A stretch of DNA of 64,000 nt from Streptomyces sp. HUAS MG91 (GTDB lineage: Bacteria > Actinomycetota > Actinomycetes > Streptomycetales > Streptomycetaceae): positions 6,014,001-6,078,000 of the forward strand of contig NZ_CP159534.1 in assembly GCF_040529335.1 (NCBI RefSeq). Reading direction: 5' to 3'. This document shows, in pieces, positions 26,601 to 34,153 of this stretch. The position numbers and the translations under genes were made by a program. Within the stretch, counting starts at the first letter, position 1. Every line of letters starts with the position of its first letter. The notes under the pieces are model-generated. The model saw nothing but the letters and a program-made list of their open reading frames with translations. It did not search any database and was not told the DNA's origin.

Positions 26601-27192
26601 GGGCAAGGTCAACCCCCTTGCGCTGGAGGAGTTCGCGGCGCTCGAAGAGCGCCACAAGTTCCTCAGTGAGCAGTTGGAGGACCTGAAGAAGACCCGTACC
26701 GACCTTCTTCAAGTGGTGAAGGAGGTGGACGAGCGTGTCGAGCAGGTCTTCACCGAGGCGTACCGGGACACGGCCCGGGAGTTCGAGGGCGTCTTCAGCC
26801 GGCTGTTCCCGGGCGGCGAGGGACGGCTGATCCTGACCGACCCCGACAACATGCTCACCACGGGCGTGGACGTCGAGGCGCGCCCGCCGGGCAAGAAGGT
26901 CAAGCGGCTGAGCCTGCTCTCGGGCGGCGAGCGCTCGCTGACCGCCGTGGCGATGCTGGTCTCCATCTTCAAGGCACGGCCCAGCCCGTTCTACGTGATG
27001 GACGAGGTCGAGGCCGCGCTCGACGACACCAATCTGCAGCGCCTGATCCGCATCATGCAGGAGCTTCAGGAGGCCTCGCAGCTCATCGTGATCACGCACC
27101 AGAAGCGCACGATGGAGGTCGCCGACGCGCTGTACGGCGTCTCCATGCAGGGCGACGGGGTGTCGAAGGTGATCAGCCAGCGGCTGCGGTAG
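23626..27192 (+). CDS. smc: chromosome segregation/condensation protein SMC
   Basis: Condensin ATPase that organises and segregates chromosomes, important in Streptomyces for sporulation septation. 1188 residues, normal length. N-terminal Walker A [22 protein letters not shown] near residue 32, two long Ala/Glu/Arg coiled coils broken by a hinge at about 500-670 ([20 protein letters not shown] ... [19 protein letters not shown]), C-terminal signature [17 protein letters not shown] and Walker B [13 protein letters not shown]. I chose GTG 23626 because homology starts at [13 protein letters not shown]; 25 codons of open frame upstream belong to the promoter region. ScpA/ScpB are not in this window. 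Confidence 0.97.
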   Translation: [1188 protein letters not shown]

Positions 27193-27234
27193 GCCCGCGC
27201 CCAGCGACGTGCCGGCGAGCGTCGGGGCTCTCTC

Positions 27235-27251
27235 CAAGTCTTCAAGACTTG
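27235..27251. promoter_or_regulatory. 17-bp palindrome upstream of glcP
   Basis: CAAGTCTTCAAGACTTG is a perfect palindrome about one to two helical turns beyond the smc stop. It overlaps the first of two ACTTGAACGCAT repeats, so it may be part of the same operator. Confidence 0.45.
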
Positions 27252-27326
27252 AACGCATCGTGCATCTCGTGTGCCAGAAATCCGCAACACCCCCGGTATT
27301 GACTTCGAAACTTGAACGCATAGTCT
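27247..27326 (+). promoter_or_regulatory. glcP promoter with paired 12-bp operator repeats
   Basis: ACTTGAACGCAT occurs exactly at 27247-27258 and 27310-27321, 63 bp apart (six helical turns). A promoter fits around the second copy: TTGACT (27299-27304), 16 nt, TAGTCT (27321-27326); the repeat lies in the spacer. The region is unusually AT-rich for this genome. Glucose induction of glcP is known in S. coelicolor; the binding protein for this motif is not known to me. Confidence 0.6.
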
Positions 27327-27435
27327 CTGCAACGTTGCTTTTACCTTCAGGTGGTGGGCCACGTCACGTTGTGCGCCACTGGAAGGGCTCTCGCCCCCAC
27401 CCCCGGCAGTGAAGCCGGTGGCCCGAGGAGTACAC

Positions 27436-28851
27436 GTGACCGACACAGCGGCACCCACGTCCGGAGCCCGGGACGCTCAGCCCGAGCATCTGGGCCATGT
27501 CATTTTCATCGCGGCCGCGGCCGCGATGGGCGGCTTCCTCTTCGGCTACGACAGTTCCGTGATCAACGGCGCCGTCGAGGCCATCCGCGACCGGTACGAC
27601 ATCGGTTCCGCCGCGCTCGCACAGGTGATCGCCATCGCCCTGATCGGCTGCGCCATCGGCGCCGCCACCGCCGGCCGGATCGCCGACCGCATCGGGCGTA
27701 TCCGCTGCATGCAGATCGCGGCGGTCCTGTTCACCATCAGCGCCGTCGGTTCGGCGCTGCCCTTCGCCCTGTGGGACCTGGCGTTCTGGCGGATCATCGG
27801 CGGCTTCGCCATCGGCATGGCCTCGGTCATCGGCCCGGCGTACATCGCCGAGGTCGCCCCGCCCGCCTACCGCGGCCGGCTCGGCTCCTTCCAGCAGGCC
27901 GCGATCGTCGTCGGCATCGCCATCTCGCAGCTCGTCAACTGGGGCCTGCTGAACGCCGCGGGCGGCGACCAGCGCGGCAAGCTGATGGGCCTCGAGGCCT
28001 GGCAGGTCATGCTCGGCGTCATGGTCATCCCGGCGATCCTCTACGGGCTGCTCTCCTTCGCGATCCCCGAGTCGCCGCGCTTCCTGATCTCGGTCGGCAA
28101 GACCGACCGGGCCAAGAAGGTCCTGGAAGAGGTCGAGGGCGACAAGATCGACCTGGACGCGCGCGTGGGCGAGATCGAGAACGCCATGCGCAGCGAGCAC
28201 AAGTCGACGTTCAAGGACCTGCTCGGCGGCAGCTTCTTCTTCAAGCCGATCGTCTGGATCGGTATCGGCCTCTCCGTCTTCCAGCAGTTCGTCGGCATCA
28301 ACGTCGCGTTCTACTACTCCTCGACGCTGTGGCAGTCGGTCGGCATCGACCCGTCGGACTCGTTCTTCTACTCCTTCACGACGTCGATCATCAACATCGT
28401 CGGTACGGTCATCGCGATGATCTTCGTGGACCGGATCGGCCGCAGGCCGCTGGCCCTGATCGGTTCCGTGGGTATGGTCGTCGGCCTCGCCCTGGAGGCA
28501 TGGGCGTTCTCGTACGACCTGGTGGACGGCAAGCTGCCCGCCACGCAGGGCTGGGTGGCCCTGGTCGCCGCCCACGTGTTCGTCCTCTTCTTCGCCCTGT
28601 CGTGGGGTGTGGTCGTCTGGGTCTTCCTCGGCGAGATGTTCCCGAACAAGATCCGCGCCGCCGCCCTCGGTGTGGCCGCCTCGGCCCAGTGGATCGCCAA
28701 CTGGGCGATCACCGCGAGCTTCCCGTCGCTGGCCGACTGGAACCTCTCCGCGACGTACATCATCTACACGGTCTTCGCCGCGCTCTCCATCCCCTTCGTG
28801 CTCAAGTTCGTGAAGGAGACCAAGGGCAAGGCCCTGGAGGAGATGGGCTGA
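27436..28851 (+). CDS. glcP: glucose permease (MFS sugar transporter)
   Basis: 471-residue, twelve-helix major facilitator of the sugar porter family. Motifs: GGFLFGYDSSVINGA in helix 1, GRIADRIGRIRC, PESPRFLISVGK after helix 6, FQQFVGINVAFYYS in helix 7, FVDRIGRRPLALIG between helices 8 and 9, and KETKGKALEEM at the end. Its position directly after smc matches glcP1 of S. coelicolor, the main glucose transporter that also underlies glucose kinase-dependent carbon repression. GTG start with CGAGGAG 5 nt upstream; an in-frame codon at 27409 is too far upstream. Strong hairpin after the gene. Confidence 0.9.
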   Translation: MTDTAAPTSGARDAQPEHLGHVIFIAAAAAMGGFLFGYDSSVINGAVEAIRDRYDIGSAALAQVIAIALIGCAIGAATAGRIADRIGRIRCMQIAAVLFTISAVGSALPFALWDLAFWRIIGGFAIGMASVIGPAYIAEVAPPAYRGRLGSFQQAAIVVGIAISQLVNWGLLNAAGGDQRGKLMGLEAWQVMLGVMVIPAILYGLLSFAIPESPRFLISVGKTDRAKKVLEEVEGDKIDLDARVGEIENAMRSEHKSTFKDLLGGSFFFKPIVWIGIGLSVFQQFVGINVAFYYSSTLWQSVGIDPSDSFFYSFTTSIINIVGTVIAMIFVDRIGRRPLALIGSVGMVVGLALEAWAFSYDLVDGKLPATQGWVALVAAHVFVLFFALSWGVVVWVFLGEMFPNKIRAAALGVAASAQWIANWAITASFPSLADWNLSATYIIYTVFAALSIPFVLKFVKETKGKALEEMG

Positions 28852-28913
28852 CCCGCCCGCTCCCGTACGACCCGGGGAGACGGCTCTTCATCCCCCGCCG
28901 CCGCCTCCCCGCC

Positions 28914-28950
28914 GACTGCGCCGCCTCCGGTTCCCGGAGGCGGCGCAGTC
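28914..28950. terminator. bidirectional hairpin between glcP and the LLM oxidoreductase gene
   Basis: Perfect 17-bp GC-rich stem with a 3-nt loop (TTC), placed between two convergent genes. No T-run, as is common in Streptomyces. Confidence 0.82.
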
Positions 28951-28978
28951 GTGTCCGGACCTCGCGGACGCCCGCCGC

Positions 28979-29953
28979 TCAGCCGGCGGAGACCGCCGGA
29001 ATGACCTTCTCCGCGAACAGCCGCAGGCTGCGCCAGCCCTCCTCCAGCGGCATGCCGCCCGACAGCGGGTGCAGTACGTAGTTGTCGAGGCCCTGCGCCA
29101 CGCACTGCTCGGGCGTGAGGATCCGGTAGACGCCTTCGGCGCGCAGTTCCTCGACCGTCGAGGCGGCCGACTTCACCGCCGACTTGATGTCGCCCGACTG
29201 CCAGGACGCGTACGTGCGCGCCTCGTGCAGGAAGTGCGCGCCGTACTCGGCCCAGCCGCGGTCCGGGTCCTCGGAGAGGTGGAGCAGCGGGGTGGTCTCG
29301 GTGGGCATCATGGTCCAGCCCTCGGTCCCGTACTCGACGAGCTTCTCCTTGTAGTACGTCTCCAGCTCCGGCAGGTGCGCGCTCGGAAAGAGCGGCAGGC
29401 CGAGCCGGGCCGCCCGGCGCGCGGCCGCCTGCGAGGAACCGCCGACCAGGAGCAGGGGATGCGGCTGGGTGAACGGCCGGGGAGTGACCCGGACCCGGCG
29501 CCCGCGGAAGGTGAACTCCTCGCCGGACCAGGCCTTCAGGAGCGTCTCCAGGAGTTCGTCCTGGAGCTTGCCGCGCCGTTTCCACTCCACGTCGAACTGC
29601 GCGTACTCCTCGGGCCGGTAGCCGATCCCCGCGACCGTCACCAGGCGGCCGCCGCTGAGCAGGTCCAGGACCGCGATGTCCTCGGCGAGGCGCAGCGGGT
29701 CGTGCAGCGGGCCGATGATCGCGGAGACCGTGACAGCGATCCGGCGGGTGGCGCCGAGGACCGCGCCGGCGAAGGTGAACGGCGAGGACAGCCAGTTGTT
29801 GGCGACGCCGTGGTGCTCCTCGGTCTGCACGGTGTCGATGCCCCGCTCGTCGGCGTACACCGCCATCTCCACGGCCGCCTGGTAGCGGGCGCTGAGCGAC
29901 TCCGGTGTGCCGTCGGGGTCGACCAGATTGAACCGTACGACGGAGACAGGCAT
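28979..29953 (-). CDS. LLM-class flavin-dependent oxidoreductase
   Basis: 324-residue bacterial luciferase-like (TIM-barrel) flavin enzyme, probably FMN or F420 dependent. Seen: TVQTEEHHGVANNWLSSPF at about 40, LRLAEDIAVLDLLSGGRL and GIGYRPEEYAQF in the 90-115 range, and PLLLVGGSSQAAARRAARLG near 165, all family signatures. ATG start with AAAGGGGGACC-type SD context. It follows the NCS1 permease gene on the same strand after 68 bp, so permease and oxidoreductase may be one transcription unit handling the same compound. Substrate unknown. Confidence 0.85.
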   Translation of the reverse strand: MPVSVVRFNLVDPDGTPESLSARYQAAVEMAVYADERGIDTVQTEEHHGVANNWLSSPFTFAGAVLGATRRIAVTVSAIIGPLHDPLRLAEDIAVLDLLSGGRLVTVAGIGYRPEEYAQFDVEWKRRGKLQDELLETLLKAWSGEEFTFRGRRVRVTPRPFTQPHPLLLVGGSSQAAARRAARLGLPLFPSAHLPELETYYKEKLVEYGTEGWTMMPTETTPLLHLSEDPDRGWAEYGAHFLHEARTYASWQSGDIKSAVKSAASTVEELRAEGVYRILTPEQCVAQGLDNYVLHPLSGGMPLEEGWRSLRLFAEKVIPAVSAG

Positions 29954-30021
29954 GGAAAGGTCCCCCTTCAGCGGGCTCGGGGCTCGGGCTCGGGTGAAGG
30001 GGGACGGTAGCTGACAGGGCG

Positions 30022-31479
30022 TCAGATGGCCATGGTCTCGGGCTTCCGGGACGCGTCGTCGGCGGCGTCAGGGGCCGTGGTGGTGTCCACCGGCTTCGGC
30101 AGCGCCAGGTAGAGCAGGCCCGAGACGACGATCGTGACGATCCAGCCCAGTCCGTACTCGCCGATGAAGTTGTTGCCGGCCAGCGGGCCGGAGAACCAGT
30201 CCGACGAGGTGAACAGCAGGCCCGCCGCGAGGCCCGCCGCCCAGGAGGCGACGGCGGCGGGGGAGAAGCCGCCCTTGTACCAGTAGGCACTGGTGCGGGT
30301 GGTGTCGAGCATGGCCGTCGCGTCGTAGTGCTTGCGCGTGAACATGTCCGCGCCGAAGACGCCCACCCAGGCGGAGAAGGCGACCGCGAGCAGCGACAGG
30401 AAGGCGATGAACGAGCCCATGAAGCTCGTGGCGACCAGCATCAGGACGCCGCCGAAGACCAGCGAGATGACCGCGTTCACCGAGACGGCCCAGTGGCGCG
30501 GGATCTTGAAGCCGAGGGTCTGCGCGGTGAAGCCGGCCGAGTACATCGACATGGCGTTGATCAGCAGCATGCCGACCAGCGAGATCAGCAGGTACGGCAC
30601 CGCGATCCAGGTCGGCAGCAGCTCGCCCAGGAAGGAGACCGGGTCGGCGGCCGAGGCCAGGTCGGGCGTGGAGACCGCCATGACGGCGCCCATCAGGACC
30701 ATGGGCAGTACGACGATGCCCGCGCCACCGATGGAGGTGCCGACGATGCCCCGGGAGGAGGCGGTGCGCGGCAGGTACCGGGTGAAGTCGGGGGAGGACG
30801 GGATCCAGCTGACGCCGCCCGCGGCGATCATGCCGATGCCCGCGACCATCAGGGAGGTCTGCCCGGCGGGCCGCCCGAAGACCGCGGACCAGTCGGTGTC
30901 GACGATCAGATAGACCAGCACCAGGACCGAGAAGAGGCCGAAGAGGTACGTCGCGTACTTGTTGCACTTCTGTACGGCGTTGATGCCGAGCCCGGAGATC
31001 ACGAACGTGGCGACCACGAAGGCGAGCAGGGTGACGATCACCAGGACGTTGTTCTTCTTTATGTCGAACAGAATGCTCAGGATCGTCAGGACGGCGTAGG
31101 CACCCGTCACCGCGTTGATCGTCTCCCAGCCCCAGCGCGCGATCCAGATCAGCGAACCGGGCAGCAGATTGCCGCGCTGGCCGAAGACCGCGCGGGACAG
31201 CGCCATGCCGGGGGCGCCGCCGCGCTTGCCCGCGATGCCGATCAGGCCGACCAGGCCGTACGAGACGATCGGCGCCGCGATCGCGACGACGAGGGCCTGC
31301 CAGAAGTTGAGCTCGTAGGCCACGACGAGGCTCGCGCCCATCGTGAGCAGCAGCACGCTGATGTTGGCGCCGACCCAGGTGGGGAAGAGGTCACGGGTTC
31401 TGGCGGTGCGCTCGGAATCGGGGACGGGCTCGAGGCCGCGTGTTTCCAGGGCGCCTTCGGACGAGGCGGTCTTGCTCAT
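30022..31479 (-). CDS. NCS1-family nucleobase/allantoin-type permease
   Basis: 485-residue membrane protein with about twelve helices, of the purine-cytosine permease family (NCS1) that imports nucleobases, hydantoins, allantoin or related vitamins with a cation. Typical: ARTRDLFPTWVGANISVLLL at the first helix, GQRGNLLPGSLIWIARWGWE, and SWIPSSPDFTRYLPR in helix 6-7. The ATG at 31479 gives the family N-terminus (MSKTASSEGALE); the open frame extends 38 codons to 31593 but that part is His/Arg/Pro-rich leader. It is divergent from ftsY and probably cotranscribed with the downstream flavin oxidoreductase. Confidence 0.88.
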   Translation of the reverse strand: MSKTASSEGALETRGLEPVPDSERTARTRDLFPTWVGANISVLLLTMGASLVVAYELNFWQALVVAIAAPIVSYGLVGLIGIAGKRGGAPGMALSRAVFGQRGNLLPGSLIWIARWGWETINAVTGAYAVLTILSILFDIKKNNVLVIVTLLAFVVATFVISGLGINAVQKCNKYATYLFGLFSVLVLVYLIVDTDWSAVFGRPAGQTSLMVAGIGMIAAGGVSWIPSSPDFTRYLPRTASSRGIVGTSIGGAGIVVLPMVLMGAVMAVSTPDLASAADPVSFLGELLPTWIAVPYLLISLVGMLLINAMSMYSAGFTAQTLGFKIPRHWAVSVNAVISLVFGGVLMLVATSFMGSFIAFLSLLAVAFSAWVGVFGADMFTRKHYDATAMLDTTRTSAYWYKGGFSPAAVASWAAGLAAGLLFTSSDWFSGPLAGNNFIGEYGLGWIVTIVVSGLLYLALPKPVDTTTAPDAADDASRKPETMAI

Positions 31480-31693
31480 GGCGGTGGGGCTCCGTGCCTC
31501 TCGCTCGGCTCCGACGCGGGGGACGGGGAGCCGGTGGGGGTGGGGCGAATCGATCTGAAGGGACTCTACGCGCGTTGATGCGACCTCTTCCATCGTACTT
31601 TAGTCCGAGTCATACCCTCCAGAGCCCTTTGTCCTTTGGAGGAAGCAACGAGAGCGGCCCCGGTCAGGGCCCATGACTGATACTGGACGGGTT

Positions 31694-32899
31694 ATGGAAA
31701 TCGTCATCCTTGCTGTAGTCATCGCCGTGGTCGTGATCGGCGCCGTCAGCGGGCTGGTGGTCAGCGGTCGCAAGAAGAAGCAGCTGCCGCCTCCTCCCCC
31801 GTCGGCCCCCGACATCACCGCCGCCCCGCCCGCCGAGCCGCACGTAGGCGACGAGGCAGAGACGCCGCGCGACGAAGCGCGGCGCACGATCGAGGAGGTG
31901 GACCTTCCGGTCACCGAGGAGCCCGCGGCTCCTGTGGTGGTCGAGGAGCCCGCCGCTCCCGAGGTCGAGGTACCGGAGCCGACCGCGGGCCGCCTGGTGC
32001 GGCTGCGCGCCCGGCTGTCGCGCTCGCAGAACGCGCTCGGCAAGGGGCTGCTCACGCTCCTGTCGCGCGAGCACCTCGACGAGGACACCTGGGAGGAGAT
32101 CGAGGACACCCTGCTCACCGCCGACGTCGGTGTGCAGCCCACCCAGGAGCTGGTCGAGAACCTGCGCGAGCGCGTGAAGGTCCTCGGCACCCGCACCCCC
32201 GAGGAGCTGCGCGGCCTGCTGCGCGAGGAGCTTCTCAAGCTGCTCGTTCCCGAGTTCGACCGTGCCGTGAAGACGGACTCGAACCTGGACACTCCGGGCA
32301 TCGTGATGGTCGTCGGGGTCAACGGCACCGGCAAGACGACCACCACCGGCAAGCTCGCGCGTGTGCTCGTCGCCGACGGCAAGAACGTCGTGCTCGGCGC
32401 TGCAGATACGTTCCGCGCGGCCGCCGCCGATCAGCTGCAGACCTGGGGCGAGCGCGTCGGCGCCCGCACCGTGCGCGGCCCCGAGGGCGGCGACCCGGCG
32501 TCCATCGCCTTCGACGCCGTGAAGGAGGGCATCGAGGCGGGCGCTGACGTCGTCCTCATCGACACCGCGGGCCGGCTGCACACCAAGACCGGCCTGATGG
32601 ACGAGCTCGGCAAGGTCAAGCGCGTCGTGGAGAAGCACGCGCCGCTCGACGAGGTGCTGCTCGTGCTCGACGCGACGACGGGGCAGAACGGGCTGGTCCA
32701 GGCCCGCGTCTTCGCCGAGGTCGTCGACATCAGCGGCATCGTGCTGACCAAGCTCGACGGCACCGCCAAGGGCGGCATCGTGATCGCGGTCCAGCGCGAG
32801 CTGGGTGTGCCGGTCAAGCTGATCGGCCTGGGCGAGGGCCCGGACGACCTGGCGCCGTTCGAGGCCGAGGCCTTCGTGGACGCGCTGATCGGGGAGTAA
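31694..32899 (+). CDS. ftsY: signal recognition particle receptor FtsY
   Basis: SRP receptor GTPase that docks ribosome-SRP complexes at the membrane. 401 residues. It has a true N-terminal membrane helix (MEIVILAVVIAVVVIGAVSG), typical of actinobacterial FtsY, then a KKK cluster and a Pro/Glu-rich A domain (25-95), and the NG GTPase: P-loop GVNGTGKTTTTGKLA near 213, DTFRAAAADQL, DTAGRLHTK, TKLDGTAKGG, and GLGEGPDDLAPF. ATG 31694 is preceded by GGACGGG. ffh, its partner, lies 7.5 kb downstream. A very strong hairpin follows. Confidence 0.96.
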   Translation: MEIVILAVVIAVVVIGAVSGLVVSGRKKKQLPPPPPSAPDITAAPPAEPHVGDEAETPRDEARRTIEEVDLPVTEEPAAPVVVEEPAAPEVEVPEPTAGRLVRLRARLSRSQNALGKGLLTLLSREHLDEDTWEEIEDTLLTADVGVQPTQELVENLRERVKVLGTRTPEELRGLLREELLKLLVPEFDRAVKTDSNLDTPGIVMVVGVNGTGKTTTTGKLARVLVADGKNVVLGAADTFRAAAADQLQTWGERVGARTVRGPEGGDPASIAFDAVKEGIEAGADVVLIDTAGRLHTKTGLMDELGKVKRVVEKHAPLDEVLLVLDATTGQNGLVQARVFAEVVDISGIVLTKLDGTAKGGIVIAVQRELGVPVKLIGLGEGPDDLAPFEAEAFVDALIGE

Positions 32900-32920
32900 C
32901 CGATTCGGCGCCGCTGAACG

Positions 32921-32968
32921 AAAAGAATCCTCGGCCCGCACTCTTCGGTGCGGGCCGAGGATTCTTTT
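32921..32968. terminator. bidirectional terminator of ftsY and the Prim-Pol gene
   Basis: Perfect 21-bp stem with 6-nt loop (TCTTCG); arm 1 begins AAAAGAATCC and arm 2 ends GGATTCTTTT, giving a T-run in both directions. It lies between two convergent genes. Confidence 0.93.
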
Positions 32969-33001
32969 CGTGCGGGCGCGGCCTGACCCGCCGGACACGA
33001 C

Positions 33002-33670
33002 CTAGGCGCAGGGCGACCGGTGCGCGACGTACGCCAGGGCGCCCAGCAGCAGGCGTGCCTGCGGTGGCTGTGTCGCCGTGTCCAGGGACGGGGCGCGCAG
33101 CCACGTCGCGGGTCCCAGGCCCGCGCGGTCCGACGGGGGAGCGGTGATGTGCGCACCGGCGCCGAGCGCGTGCAGGTCGAGGGAGGCGCCGTCCCAGCCC
33201 ATGCGGTAGAGCAGGGTGGGCAGTTCGGCCGCGGCGCCGGGGGCGACGAAGAAGTGGGCCCGGCCCTGCGGGGTGGCGACGACCGGGCCGAGGGGGACGC
33301 CCATGCGCTCCAGCCGGATCAGCGCGCGGCGGCCCGCCGCCTCGGGCACGTCCAGGATGTCGAAGGCGCGGCCCACGGGGAGCAGCACCGCGGCGCCGGG
33401 GAACTGCCCCCAGGCGGCCGTCACCTCGTCGAGGGTGGCGCCGGCCGGGATCAGCGCGGCCGGGTCGAGCGGATGGGCGCCGGGGGCCGGGCAGTCCGCC
33501 TTGCCGCAGGAGCAGACGCCGCCCGCGGCACGCGCGCCGGGAACCACGTCCCAGCCCCAGAGCCCGGTGAACTCCGCCACCGTGGTGCAGTCCGAAGCGC
33601 GGCCGGACGCGCGGCCCCGGCGTCGTGTGCCGGAACGCATCTCGCGAATGCCGCCGATCGTGAAGCCCAT
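33002..33670 (-). CDS. Prim-Pol (bifunctional DNA primase/polymerase N-terminal) domain protein
   Basis: 222 residues resembling the N-terminal Prim-Pol domain of replicative primase-polymerases of plasmids and prophages, here as a stand-alone protein. Seen: GVCSCGKADCPAPGAHPLDPA (Cys-rich N-terminal motif), a VLLPVGRAFDILDVPEAAGRRAL stretch where active enzymes have the DxD metal site, and GRAHFFVAPG, the conserved His motif. The first metal motif is degenerate (D-I-L-D-V-P), so catalysis is doubtful. Start at 33670: ATG with GGAGGGGGC in front; the upstream extension to 33793 is Arg-rich noise. It is conserved next to nsdA in S. coelicolor as I recall. Confidence 0.75.
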   Translation of the reverse strand: MGFTIGGIREMRSGTRRRGRASGRASDCTTVAEFTGLWGWDVVPGARAAGGVCSCGKADCPAPGAHPLDPAALIPAGATLDEVTAAWGQFPGAAVLLPVGRAFDILDVPEAAGRRALIRLERMGVPLGPVVATPQGRAHFFVAPGAAAELPTLLYRMGWDGASLDLHALGAGAHITAPPSDRAGLGPATWLRAPSLDTATQPPQARLLLGALAYVAHRSPCA

Positions 33671-34153
33671 GCCCCCTCCAACAGGTCCCGCGCGCCGGTG
33701 GTTACGCGACGGATACGGATCGTGACCCGATGCACTCGCCGCTCGGTCAAGGCAGCGTGTGGCCGCATCCGGGGTGGTGCGCCGCGGGGTCACGCGCCCC
33801 GGCGCACTACGCTCCGCCCATCTCCGGCTGTCCTATGTCAAGTGAATCGTGTGTGAGCGCAACTGAGTTCATTCGAAGGGGTGGCGAATGGTGGCGTTTC
33901 CCGGTTCGCCCTCGCGAGAGGGGTGATCGTAGGATTACTTTCAGTGCACGAACCCTCGGGGTACATGCACTCGTGGGTATGCCGGAGGCAAGCCGGATTC
34001 CTGTTCGAGGAGTGACAACTGCCGGACGGGAAGCTGAAGTTGACGGCATCCTGGTAGTGCTTGCGGAGAACTTGCTGACAAAGAGTGGCCGACAGGGCTT
34101 TGGCGTTGGGCGTCTCGGACGGCACGGATCGCTTGACGACAGAGATCGCGTAG
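33671..34153. other. 483-bp intergenic region between Prim-Pol gene and nsdA
   Basis: Divergent promoters are expected here. A less GC-rich stretch (33835-33990) contains TTACTTTCAG and the inverted half-sites AGTGCA (33943-33948) and TGCACT (33966-33971). TTGACG occurs at 34134, close to the nsdA start. I see no open frame with Streptomyces codon bias. Confidence 0.5.

Noticed and set aside
27235..27326. DasR (dre) site at glcP
   Set aside because: The repeats do not match the ACTGGTCTAGACCACT-type dre consensus.
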